The notes below the pieces were generated by a model. The model did no database searches. It was given only the letters and a program-made list of their open reading frames with translations, and had not been told where the DNA came from. From Pantoea cypripedii (lineage in GTDB: Bacteria > Pseudomonadota > Gammaproteobacteria > Enterobacterales > Enterobacteriaceae): 64,000 bases of DNA. Positions 52,866-60,900 of this stretch are shown here, one piece after another. A program made the position numbers and the translations under genes. The stretch spans positions 1-64,000 of the forward strand of contig NZ_CP024770.1 in NCBI RefSeq assembly GCF_011395035.1. The letters are read 5' to 3'. Position 1 is the stretch's first letter. Each line of letters opens with the position of its first letter.

Positions 52866-53504
52866 ATGAAAAGTGAAAATCAGATCCGTGAGGAGATTGT
52901 TCAGGTCGGTGCTGACCTGTTCAACCGCGGCTACACCACCGGGACAGCAGGGAACATCAGCGCCCGGCTGGAAGATGGCTGGCTGATCACCCCCACTGAT
53001 GCCTGTCTCGGTCACCTGGAACCGGCGCGCATTGCGAAAGTCAGTCTGGATGGCGAGTGGGTATCCGGTGATAAGCCCTCGAAAACACTGCTGCTGCATC
53101 GCCAGATTTATGACCGTAATCCCGAGGCGCAGGGGGTGGTGCATACCCACTCGACCCATCTGGTGCAGCTGACGCTGGCTGGGGTATGGCAGCGGGACAG
53201 CATTCTGCCGCCGCTGACGCCGTATCAGGTGATGAAAGTGGGGCGCATCCCGCTGATCGGTTATCAGCGTCCCGGCCATCCGGCGGTGGCAGAGCAGGTG
53301 GCCGGACTGGCTAATGAAGTGCGCGGCGTGATGCTGGAACGCCTGGGGCCGGTTATCTGGGGTGGATCGGTTTCCGCCGCCAGCTTTGCACTGGAGGAGC
53401 TGGAAGAAACCGCGCGCCTGTGGCTGAACTGCACAGATAAACCCGCCGCGCTGGCTGATGCGGCAGTGCAGGAGTTGTGTGCGCACTTCAGTACCCGCTG
53501 GTAA
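52866..53504 (+). CDS. otnC: 3-oxo-tetronate 4-phosphate decarboxylase (class II aldolase family)
   Basis: This 212-residue class II aldolase/adducin-family protein is the usual partner of OtnK. It decarboxylates 3-oxo-tetronate 4-phosphate to dihydroxyacetone phosphate. Visible motifs are YTTGTAGNISARL (phosphate-binding), VVHTHSTHLV (zinc histidines) and GYQRPGHPAVAEQVAGL. AAGGAGACCCGTT precedes ATG 52866. With OtnK, the MFS transporter and the oxidase it forms a near-complete pathway; an OtnI-type isomerase was not seen, but the racemase-like protein could do that step. Confidence 0.92.
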   Translation: MKSENQIREEIVQVGADLFNRGYTTGTAGNISARLEDGWLITPTDACLGHLEPARIAKVSLDGEWVSGDKPSKTLLLHRQIYDRNPEAQGVVHTHSTHLVQLTLAGVWQRDSILPPLTPYQVMKVGRIPLIGYQRPGHPAVAEQVAGLANEVRGVMLERLGPVIWGGSVSAASFALEELEETARLWLNCTDKPAALADAAVQELCAHFSTRW

Positions 53505-53536
53505 CTCACGCTGTACCCTACAACGACACCCGGTTG

Positions 53537-53559
53537 GTAGCGGCGCGATTTATCGCGCT
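53537..53559. repeat. REP-like palindrome
   Basis: GGCGCGATTTATCGCGC, embedded in a GTAGC...GCT context, lies between otnC and the lactonase gene. The identical sequence recurs near 60784. Confidence 0.75.
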
Positions 53560-53592
53560 GGAGCAGCCGCAATCAATAAAAAAGAGAATAGA

Positions 53593-54744
53593 ATGAAAAA
53601 AACGCTAATGGTGGCAGGAATGATGCTTTTTGCTACATCACTGATGGCTCAGGCAACACCGAGCTACGTCTATGTTTCGAATGGTGACAGCGGCACCGTC
53701 ACCGCTTATCAACTGGATAAGGTTAACCCCCATCTGCAACCGATCGGCGAGTATCCGACTGGCCTGAAAAGTATGCCAATGGTGGTGTCGAACGATAAAA
53801 AGACGCTGTATGTCTCGGTTCGCAGTAAGCCTTATCACGTCTCGGCCTGGCATATCGGCGATGGCGGCAAACTCAGCCATCTTGCCGATTCGCCGCTGCC
53901 GGAAGCGATGGCGTATCTGGCGCTGGATAAGACCGGCCACTTTTTATTGTCGGCTTCTTATGGTGGCGATCTGTTCAGCATCAACCGTATCGCGGCTGAC
54001 GGTAAGGTTGAAAGCGCGCCGGTACAGGTGGTGCATACCGGCAAACGCGCCCATTCAATCCAGACCGACCCCAGCAACCGTTTCCTGTTTGTTCCGCTGC
54101 TGGGCGCGGATCAGCTGTTGCAGTTCCGCTTTGACGCGGCCAGCGGCAAGGTCAGTGCCAACACGCCTGCTTTTGTAAATATCCAGCGTGAAGCCGCCAC
54201 CGGCCCACGTCATTTTGTCTTTGCGCCCCGGCGCGATCGGGCCGGACAGCAAAACATGTATCTGCTGACCGAGATGGCGGGCAATATCTCGCGTCTGACG
54301 CTGAATGATGATGGCACCATGACCGAGCATGAAGCGACGCCGTCGCTCGATCCGGCCATCGCACGCGATATGCAGCGCGGTGAAGCACGTCCGCTAACCG
54401 GTGACGACGACCTGCCCAAATCGGCAAAACCACGGCTATGGCAGGCGGATATTCATATCACTCCCGATGGCCGTTTCCTGTATTCCACCGAACGTACCAG
54501 CAGCCATATCACCTCATTTCGCGTGTCGCCCGAGGATGGTCGCCTGCAACTGATTAACAGCACGCAAACCGAAACTCAGCCTCGTGGCTTTGCTATTGAT
54601 AATAGCGGTCACTATTTAATCGAGTCCGGGCAGAAGTCGGATAAGGTCGCGCTTTATTCCATCGATCAGCAAAGCGGCAAGCTTTCTTTAATTGAGCGAG
54701 TCCCGACCGGTGCGGGCGCAAATTGGGTGACCATCGTCGAATAA
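53593..54744 (+). CDS. Periplasmic lactonase-type beta-propeller protein
   Basis: The protein has 383 residues from ATG 53593, with a signal peptide (MKKTLMVAGMMLFATSLMAQ, ending before ATPSY). Repeated blades start with YVYVSNGDSGTVTAYQLD, continue through RFLFVPLLGADQLLQFRFD, and end with DIHITPDGRFLYSTERTSSH and PRGFAIDNSGHYLIESGQ. This is the lactonase (Pgl-like) seven-bladed propeller family. A periplasmic sugar-lactone hydrolase would open the product of the dehydrogenase encoded downstream; this is an inference from context. AAAGAGAATAGA precedes the start. Confidence 0.75.
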   Translation: MKKTLMVAGMMLFATSLMAQATPSYVYVSNGDSGTVTAYQLDKVNPHLQPIGEYPTGLKSMPMVVSNDKKTLYVSVRSKPYHVSAWHIGDGGKLSHLADSPLPEAMAYLALDKTGHFLLSASYGGDLFSINRIAADGKVESAPVQVVHTGKRAHSIQTDPSNRFLFVPLLGADQLLQFRFDAASGKVSANTPAFVNIQREAATGPRHFVFAPRRDRAGQQNMYLLTEMAGNISRLTLNDDGTMTEHEATPSLDPAIARDMQRGEARPLTGDDDLPKSAKPRLWQADIHITPDGRFLYSTERTSSHITSFRVSPEDGRLQLINSTQTETQPRGFAIDNSGHYLIESGQKSDKVALYSIDQQSGKLSLIERVPTGAGANWVTIVE

Positions 54745-54795
54745 ATAAGTTATGTCCGGTTATTAATATTCTCATGCATTAAACAAGGAGTTCTC

Positions 54796-55503
54796 ATGGC
54801 TAACATTCGTCCGGCGCTGCTGTGTGCGGCTTTATTTTCTGCTGCCTTCAGCACGGGAATGCCGACTTATGCGGCGGAACACGTCGTCGCTACCCATCTT
54901 GAACCACTGCATCACGTCATCCTGGAAAACAAATATGTCACCGTGATGCGCGTGCTTATCCAGCCGGGACAAAGCACATTATTTCATGAGCAACACCTCG
55001 ATTATGTCAACACGCATATCGAAGGCAGCACGGTGAAAATCGAATATCCGGATAAACCGGCGAATAACACCGAAATGAAAAGCGGCAATGTCAAATTCGG
55101 TGCCCATCAGGGTAAATCCGAGACCGATAAAGTCACCAACACCGGTAATAACGTCAATCATCAGGTCGCGTTTGAGATCAATATTCCCGGACCGCAACAC
55201 TTTGGTGGCGCAACCCGTCCTGCCAGCGACGCCTTTCAACAGGTACTGGATAAGCCCACGGTGAAAGGCTGGAAGGTGACGCTGAAACCTGGAGAAAGTA
55301 CCGGTGACTATGTACAGCATGGCCCGGGCGTCCGGGTGTTCTTCACCGAAGGGCGGATATTGCTGGCCGATCATGCCCATCCCAACCGGGTTAAGGAACT
55401 CTGGGTGCATGCTGGCGATGCTTTTCTGACCTCTCCTGGCAAAGTCGATATTACCGCTGCCAGCGATCAAAATATTGTTTTCAATGATTATGAGTTGTTG
55501 TAG
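54796..55503 (+). CDS. Periplasmic cupin-domain protein
   Basis: This is a 235-residue protein with a signal peptide (residues 1-24, up to MPTYAAEH). The cupin core contains VMRVLIQPGQSTLFHEQHLD (G-x5-H-x-H-like) and later strands KGWKVTLKPGESTGDYVQHG. The cupin fold often binds a metal and a small acid or sugar. AAGGAGTTCTC precedes ATG 54796. It lies 51 bases after the lactonase gene and before the dehydrogenase operon, suggesting a shared role in periplasmic sugar oxidation. Substrate unknown. Confidence 0.75.
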   Translation: MANIRPALLCAALFSAAFSTGMPTYAAEHVVATHLEPLHHVILENKYVTVMRVLIQPGQSTLFHEQHLDYVNTHIEGSTVKIEYPDKPANNTEMKSGNVKFGAHQGKSETDKVTNTGNNVNHQVAFEINIPGPQHFGGATRPASDAFQQVLDKPTVKGWKVTLKPGESTGDYVQHGPGVRVFFTEGRILLADHAHPNRVKELWVHAGDAFLTSPGKVDITAASDQNIVFNDYELL

Positions 55504-55640
55504 TTTCGTTTAGGTTTGTTTCGTTCATGTATAAATAACGTAAGCAAAAGTCTGTTATTGTGTATCCCGGCAGGGAATACCTGTCGGGATGTGCACATTA
55601 TTTCTACAATTCTAATTATTATTTACCGGAAGCAATTAAA

Positions 55641-57047
55641 ATGAAGGCAAGAAAGGTTAGACGGGGTTGTCTGCCTTTCGCGTTGAGCATTCTGCTGTCT
55701 GCCACATTTTCAGCCCATGCTGAAAATGCGACCGACTCTGCGGCGCTTATTGCGAAAGGCAAGTATCTGGCTATTGCAGCAGACTGTGGAGCCTGCCATA
55801 CCGCACCAGGAAACGGTGCAGAAATGGGAGGCGGTTATATTATTTCCTCCCCATTGGGGAATATTGTTTCGAGTAATATCACGCCATCAAAAATCGCAGG
55901 AATTGGTAATTATAGCGAAGCGGATTTTGCTAAGGCGGTGAGAGAAGGGGTGAATAAACAGGGGCAGCATCTTTATCCGGCGATGCCATATACCTCCTAT
56001 GCCAAAATTAGCGATGACGATATTCATGCGTTATATGCTTATTTTATGCACGGAGTACAACCGGACGATAAAATCCCTGCACAAACTGATTTACCTTTTC
56101 CGTTTAATATTCGCGCCAGCATGATGGTGTGGAATGCATTGTTTGCTGATGACCAGCGGTTTACCCCGGATGCGGGTAAATCTGCGGCCGTCAATCGCGG
56201 TGATTACCTGGTGAATGCGCTGGCGCACTGCGACACCTGCCATACGCCACGTAATGCGCTGATGGGGCAGAACAACGACAAGGCACTGTCCGGCGGCAGC
56301 CTCGGCAGCTGGTACGCACCGAATATCACCCCGGATCGTGAAGCGGGCATAGGTAACTGGAGCGACGCCGAAATCGCGCAATACCTGAAAACCGGCCATG
56401 TGGCGGGCAAAGCGCAGGCGGCAGGCCCGATGGCCGAAGCGATTGAGCATAGCCTGCAATATCTGTCAGATGATGATATCAACGCGATGGTGGCTTATCT
56501 GCGCCAGGTCCCGGCAGTGAGTGCGCCTGGCCTCCCGGCACGCGATAATCAGGGTAAACCTGCGGTGAATGAAGCCGCGCTGCGTGCCTTGCCAAACACC
56601 GATCCCGGCTGGGCAGTGTACAGCAGTACCTGCGCCAACTGTCATCAACCGGATGGTGCGGGCAACGTTATCTATCCTTCGCTGTTCCACAACACCGCGA
56701 CGGGCGCACCGCAGGCCGATAACCTGATTGCCACCATTGTTTATGGCGTGCATCGCACGGTTAACGGCAAGCCGGTGGATATGCCTGGCTTTGGCCCGGA
56801 TGCCTACTTTACCGATCGTCTGACCGATCAGCAGATTGCCGATGTCAGCAACTATGTGCTGAAAAACTTTGGCAATGCCCAGCTTAACGTCACGCCTGAA
56901 CAGGTAAAAATCCTCCGTAACGGCGGTGAACCTCCGCTGATTGCGAAGCTGGCACAGCCGCTGGCCTGGGGTGGTGCCGTGGTTGTCCTGATCATTATTG
57001 TGTTGGCCGTTTCGATTTCGCGCAGGAGAAAACATCATGGCGCATAA
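55641..57047 (+). CDS. Tri-heme membrane-bound cytochrome c subunit of a sugar dehydrogenase
   Basis: The protein has 468 residues from ATG 55641, with a signal peptide (ending ATFSAHAEN). Three heme-binding sites are visible: CGACH (49), CDTCH (197) and CANCH (331). A C-terminal helix (GGAVVVLIIIVLAVSISRRR) anchors it to the membrane. This architecture is that of the electron-transfer subunit of gluconate, sorbitol, 2-ketogluconate and alcohol dehydrogenases that feed ubiquinone. It is followed by overlapping genes for the small and large subunits. GGAAGC precedes the start. Confidence 0.92.
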   Translation: MKARKVRRGCLPFALSILLSATFSAHAENATDSAALIAKGKYLAIAADCGACHTAPGNGAEMGGGYIISSPLGNIVSSNITPSKIAGIGNYSEADFAKAVREGVNKQGQHLYPAMPYTSYAKISDDDIHALYAYFMHGVQPDDKIPAQTDLPFPFNIRASMMVWNALFADDQRFTPDAGKSAAVNRGDYLVNALAHCDTCHTPRNALMGQNNDKALSGGSLGSWYAPNITPDREAGIGNWSDAEIAQYLKTGHVAGKAQAAGPMAEAIEHSLQYLSDDDINAMVAYLRQVPAVSAPGLPARDNQGKPAVNEAALRALPNTDPGWAVYSSTCANCHQPDGAGNVIYPSLFHNTATGAPQADNLIATIVYGVHRTVNGKPVDMPGFGPDAYFTDRLTDQQIADVSNYVLKNFGNAQLNVTPEQVKILRNGGEPPLIAKLAQPLAWGGAVVVLIIIVLAVSISRRRKHHGA

Positions 57048-57561
57048 CATTTCGCTCTCAAGGCGTCGGTTGCTCCAGGGCATGGGTATTCTCTCACTGG
57101 GCGCGATGTGCAACACGATTTTCCCGGCGCGCGGGCAGGCGGCAGAACTGATGGCCGACAATCCGTTTCTGGCGATTTCCAGCTTCCTGGTCAGTCGTTC
57201 TGTTAGCCCGATCCTCGGCCAGCGCTACTATGCCGCGCTGACGAAGCACGATGCACAATTCAGTCAAAAGCTGGATGCGTTGCATACCCTGCTGCAACAA
57301 CAACATTTCTCTCATGTTGACGACTTCCTTGCGGCTACCGGCCCGGATAATGCCGACTGGCAAACCGCACGCACCATCATCTCCGCCTGGTATTCCGGGG
57401 TGGTGGGTGATGGCAGCGATCTGGAGCTGATCGCCTACGCTGATGCGCTGATGTATCTGCCCACGCGAGACGTGCTGGTGGTGCCGACTTACGGCGGCGG
57501 ACCTTTTTTCTGGGCGGTAACGGAACCGGGTAAAGTGGCAACAGCAGGAGAACGCGCATGA
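57037..57561 (+). CDS. Sugar dehydrogenase small subunit (gluconate 2-DH subunit 3-like)
   Basis: The protein has 174 residues from ATG 57037, preceded by CAGGAGAAAACATC; the start overlaps the cytochrome gene end by 11 bases. The Tat signal is LSRRRLLQGMGILSL. The mature part (NPFLAISSFLVSRSVSPILG, then ADALMYLPTRDVLVVPTYGG) matches small subunits of membrane-bound fructose/gluconate-type dehydrogenases. The small subunit carries the Tat signal and should co-export the flavin subunit, which has none. Its stop overlaps the next start (ATGA). Confidence 0.88.
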   Translation: MAHNISLSRRRLLQGMGILSLGAMCNTIFPARGQAAELMADNPFLAISSFLVSRSVSPILGQRYYAALTKHDAQFSQKLDALHTLLQQQHFSHVDDFLAATGPDNADWQTARTIISAWYSGVVGDGSDLELIAYADALMYLPTRDVLVVPTYGGGPFFWAVTEPGKVATAGERA

Positions 57562-59195
57562 GTGCACAAAATAAAAACGCCGATGTCATCATCATTGGAT
57601 CTGGCGTAATGGGCGGACTGATTGCCACCCAACTGGCGAAAGCGGGTAAATCGGTGATCATTCTTGAGGCCGGTCCACGCGTCTCAAGGCAGGAAATTGT
57701 TGAGCGCTTTCGCAACTCGCCCTTCAAGATGTCGTTAACCAACATCAAATTGCAGGGTGTCGGTTCGCCCTATCCGAATCCGCCACACATTCCTTCTACT
57801 TACGGCGATTATCTGCAACAGGTGGGGCCGGTGAAATATCCGACCAAGTACCTGCGTGTGGTGGGAGGCACCACCTGGCACTTTGGCTCGGCATTGTGGC
57901 GCATGATCCCCAATGATTTCAGGCTCAACACGCTGTACGGTCGCGGGCGCGACTGGCCATTCGGTTATGACGAGCTGGAGCCCTGGTACGGCAAAGCAGA
58001 ACATGAGCTGGGCGTGTCTGGCATGGATGGTCAGGACGAAAGCGGACAAGGCGGAAAAGCCTGGCCGCCGCGCTCAACGCCTTTCCCGATGACCGGTCTG
58101 CCGACCAGTTATATGTTTGACCGGCTGACTGAAATGCTCGGCAAGGGGGGATATAACCCGGTGCTGGAGCCGAACGGTCGCGCGACGAAGCCGTGGGGCA
58201 AACGCCCGATGTGCGCCGGTAACAATAACTGCAACCCGGTGTGTCCGATTGCCGCCAAGTATGACGGTTCGATGCATATCGACGAAGCCGAACGACTGGG
58301 CGCGAAACTGCTGGATAACTCGGTGGTGTACCGCATCGAAGCCGGGGACGACGGTAAGATTACCGGTGTCTGGTATAAAAAACCGGACGGTTCGGAACAT
58401 CACTTAACCGCCGATTATTTTGTGCTGGCGGCATACGGTATCGAATCACCGAAGCTGTTGCTGATGTCCACATCGGAAAAATATCCCAACGGCATTGCCA
58501 ACTCTTCCGATCAGGTAGGACGTAACCTGATGGGGCATACCGGCATCAGTATGAACGTGATGATGTCGGAAGATGTGTGGCCCGGCCAGGGACCGACCGA
58601 GCTGCTGGTGTATCTCAACAACCGTGATGGAGCGTTCCGCAAGGATTTCCCCAGCTATAAGATCAAGGTGCGTAACACGGTGCCTACCGCTGATTACACC
58701 GCGTCGCTGATCGCCAAAGGGGTGCTGGGGTCAAAACTCGATGAAGAGATTCGCCGCCAGTCGGCGCGATCGCTGAACTTTGCTATCGATTTTGAAACGC
58801 TGCCGTTGCCGGAGAACCGCGTGACGCCGAGCAAAACCAAAAAGGATGCGATTGGTATTCCTTTACCGGAGATTTATTACAGCGTCACGGATTACTGGCA
58901 TGCGGGTAAGGATGAGGGCATCAAGGATTTCCATAAGTTCGCCGAACTGCTGAACGCGGAAATTTTGTCGATCGATACCAGGTATCAGGATCGTCAGCAC
59001 ATTATGGGCACCACCATTATGGGCGACGATCCGAAAAACTCGGTGGTGGACAGCGATTGCCGTACCCATGACCATCCGAATATGTGGATTGCCGGGACCA
59101 GCGTGATGCCTTCAGCATCCTGTATGAACCCGACACTGACCGGCGCAGCGCTGAGTCTGCGGCTGGCGCAGCACATGCTGAAAACTATGGCGTAA
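57558..59195 (+). CDS. GMC-family FAD-dependent sugar dehydrogenase large subunit
   Basis: This 545-residue flavoprotein has the FAD motif VIIIGSGVMGGLIATQLAKAG near the N-terminus. GGTTWHFGSALWRMIPNDF, PMCAGNNNCNPVCPIAAKYD (with four Cys) and the C-terminal HDHPNMWIAGTSVMPS, then CMNPTLTGAALS, give the His and Asn of the GMC active site. It is the catalytic subunit that oxidises an aldose, aldonate or keto-aldonate in the periplasm. Related complexes in Pantoea/Erwinia oxidise gluconate and 2-ketogluconate. The Cys cluster suggests an Fe-S cluster as in fructose dehydrogenase-like enzymes. The specific substrate is not determinable. Confidence 0.9.
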   Translation: MSAQNKNADVIIIGSGVMGGLIATQLAKAGKSVIILEAGPRVSRQEIVERFRNSPFKMSLTNIKLQGVGSPYPNPPHIPSTYGDYLQQVGPVKYPTKYLRVVGGTTWHFGSALWRMIPNDFRLNTLYGRGRDWPFGYDELEPWYGKAEHELGVSGMDGQDESGQGGKAWPPRSTPFPMTGLPTSYMFDRLTEMLGKGGYNPVLEPNGRATKPWGKRPMCAGNNNCNPVCPIAAKYDGSMHIDEAERLGAKLLDNSVVYRIEAGDDGKITGVWYKKPDGSEHHLTADYFVLAAYGIESPKLLLMSTSEKYPNGIANSSDQVGRNLMGHTGISMNVMMSEDVWPGQGPTELLVYLNNRDGAFRKDFPSYKIKVRNTVPTADYTASLIAKGVLGSKLDEEIRRQSARSLNFAIDFETLPLPENRVTPSKTKKDAIGIPLPEIYYSVTDYWHAGKDEGIKDFHKFAELLNAEILSIDTRYQDRQHIMGTTIMGDDPKNSVVDSDCRTHDHPNMWIAGTSVMPSASCMNPTLTGAALSLRLAQHMLKTMA

Positions 59196-59206
59196 GGAGC
59201 AATGAC

Positions 59207-59243
59207 CGTCGCGGTGCGATGTAGCATACATCGTGCCGCGACG
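59207..59243. repeat. Long imperfect palindrome
   Basis: CGTCGCGGTGCGATGTA and TACATCGTGCCGCGACG form a 17-base stem with two mismatches and a three-base loop, 12 bases after the dehydrogenase stop. It lacks a T-run. It resembles a REP-type intergenic palindrome, distinct from the GGCGCGATTTATCGCGC type. Confidence 0.6.
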
Positions 59244-59343
59244 ACTCCTGATTTTACCCTGATAACGACAGGAATATTTAGCATGTCACGGAGGTAAGCA
59301 GTAAGGTTCTGGCAATGGATTTCCTAAAAATCAAGGAGTGAAT

Positions 59344-60774
59344 ATGCCGATAGAATCTATCGCCAGATGTACTTTGCTGGAAGTTATTGACGAGGTAGCG
59401 GAAGACGATATCAGTATCTCTGCAACCAGCGTGAAAAATGTCAATGATAAGCCTTCCTTTTATACAATCTCACCTCAGCCCATAGTTTCCAGACTGGATA
59501 TCGTTAAAGCAAAGTTCAATGATGACTCGGCGTTTTTTTTAAACTCAGCCACTTCGGTAAAATGCAATAATTTTGCCATGAATTTTATTGATGTGTTTCT
59601 GGCAAATACGCCTGATGCTGCACAGGTGATAAAATCGCTAAGTTTATCGACGCAAAATGCAGGATCCATCGCGAAAAATATATCGATAAATACCCAGGAA
59701 AGAACATTAGCGATTCTTGCTCACGGGAAAGAGAACTATCTGGTTGATTATCAATTATGGGGTGAATTTTTTTACTCAGAATTTCTGAAGATGCAGAATG
59801 ATAAGGTCCTGATAAAGCCATTCCTTATTTACTCTCGCCCACATATGATTAAGGAAAATCTGCATGAATTTACCGTTGGTATGCATCATACCATGGCGTT
59901 AGTGCTTTCCTGCAATAATGGTGCTTATCAGATAGCGGTTTATGACCCGACGCACACCACTGGGTACTTTGCTACTGAGATGAATGATCTGTCCGGACTC
60001 AGTAAGATGAATATATTTTCTTTTATTAATAAAGAGGATAGCATTGAATTTGTGACTAACTCGCCCGCCAGACTGATAAATGGCCTGTCCTATTTTACGG
60101 CTGTTCCAGGCTACCTGGAAGGAAGCCGTTTATCTCTTTTGCATGAAAGAAATGACCAAAGAGATATTTGTAATACTTTCCTGACTACACAAACAAAAAT
60201 TTCACAACAGGAACTTTTTTATGCAGCCCTTACGGGATTGTCAGTCAAAGATTTCGTATTCTTCCTCAGGCATGTTCCGGTAAATGAACGGGCCGAATTT
60301 CTGACAATCAAAGGTGAATCGGGTAAAACAATCCTAAGTTTTCTGGCAGGTTTGCCGGATAAAGATTGTCATCTACTGCGTAACTACTTCTCTTTTATCA
60401 AGGAAGCGCTGCGGGCAGGGCTGCTGGATAAACAGGAAGTGATAAAACAACTCAGCAAAAAAGTGGTTGAAGATGTGGGCTATGCCTGGTTCGAGGTGAC
60501 ACTGTTTGGCCGTGCTTTTTTACGTTCCAATACCGGTAAAGTCGCAGAGGTTTTTGCTACGGAAGTTATCAATTTGATTAAGGAGAACAGGTTAACGGAG
60601 GAAGAGGGAAAAACCATTCTGGACGATATGATCGTCATAAAAGAAAAAGAGGGTGGAGTGATGTCGGAATATCCGGGTTTTGAGTTTGCTAAACTTAAAC
60701 ATCATATCCATGCCAGCGATGCAGGAGAGATGATTAGAAAGAATTACCCTGCGTGGTATTTTGATGAGCAATAG
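59344..60774 (+). CDS. ShET2/EspL-like putative type III effector (cysteine protease-type)
   Basis: The protein has 476 residues from ATG 59344, chosen for AAGGAG five bases upstream. No signal peptide. The N-terminal half resembles the ShET2/OspD/EspL family: FLNSATSVKCNNFAMNF (Cys 74), VGMHHTMALVLSCNNG (His 182) and AVYDPTHTTGY (Asp 201). This order and spacing match a papain-like Cys-His-Asp triad as in EspL. The C-terminal half is helical and resembles ankyrin-like or helical repeats only weakly. Its AT content is higher than its neighbours, suggesting transfer. No secretion system or chaperone is nearby, so the effector role is inference. Confidence 0.5.
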   Translation: MPIESIARCTLLEVIDEVAEDDISISATSVKNVNDKPSFYTISPQPIVSRLDIVKAKFNDDSAFFLNSATSVKCNNFAMNFIDVFLANTPDAAQVIKSLSLSTQNAGSIAKNISINTQERTLAILAHGKENYLVDYQLWGEFFYSEFLKMQNDKVLIKPFLIYSRPHMIKENLHEFTVGMHHTMALVLSCNNGAYQIAVYDPTHTTGYFATEMNDLSGLSKMNIFSFINKEDSIEFVTNSPARLINGLSYFTAVPGYLEGSRLSLLHERNDQRDICNTFLTTQTKISQQELFYAALTGLSVKDFVFFLRHVPVNERAEFLTIKGESGKTILSFLAGLPDKDCHLLRNYFSFIKEALRAGLLDKQEVIKQLSKKVVEDVGYAWFEVTLFGRAFLRSNTGKVAEVFATEVINLIKENRLTEEEGKTILDDMIVIKEKEGGVMSEYPGFEFAKLKHHIHASDAGEMIRKNYPAWYFDEQ

Positions 60775-60783
60775 CATTGTCCC

Positions 60784-60857
60784 GTAGCGGCGCGATTTAT
60801 CGCGCTATTATCAGCAATGCCCCAGCCAAAAAGCGCGCGATAAATCGCGCCTCTACA
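60784..60857. repeat. Inverted pair of REP-like palindromes
   Basis: GTAGCGGCGCGATTTATCGC at 60784 and its inverted relative (reading GTAGAGGCGCGATTTATCGC on the minus strand from 60857) flank about 25 bases. The first arm is identical to the repeat at 53537. The layout resembles BIME elements between convergent genes. Confidence 0.75.
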
Positions 60858-60900
60858 GAGGGAAAGCATGGTTTTGTTTTTCCAAAAGCATACCATCTGT

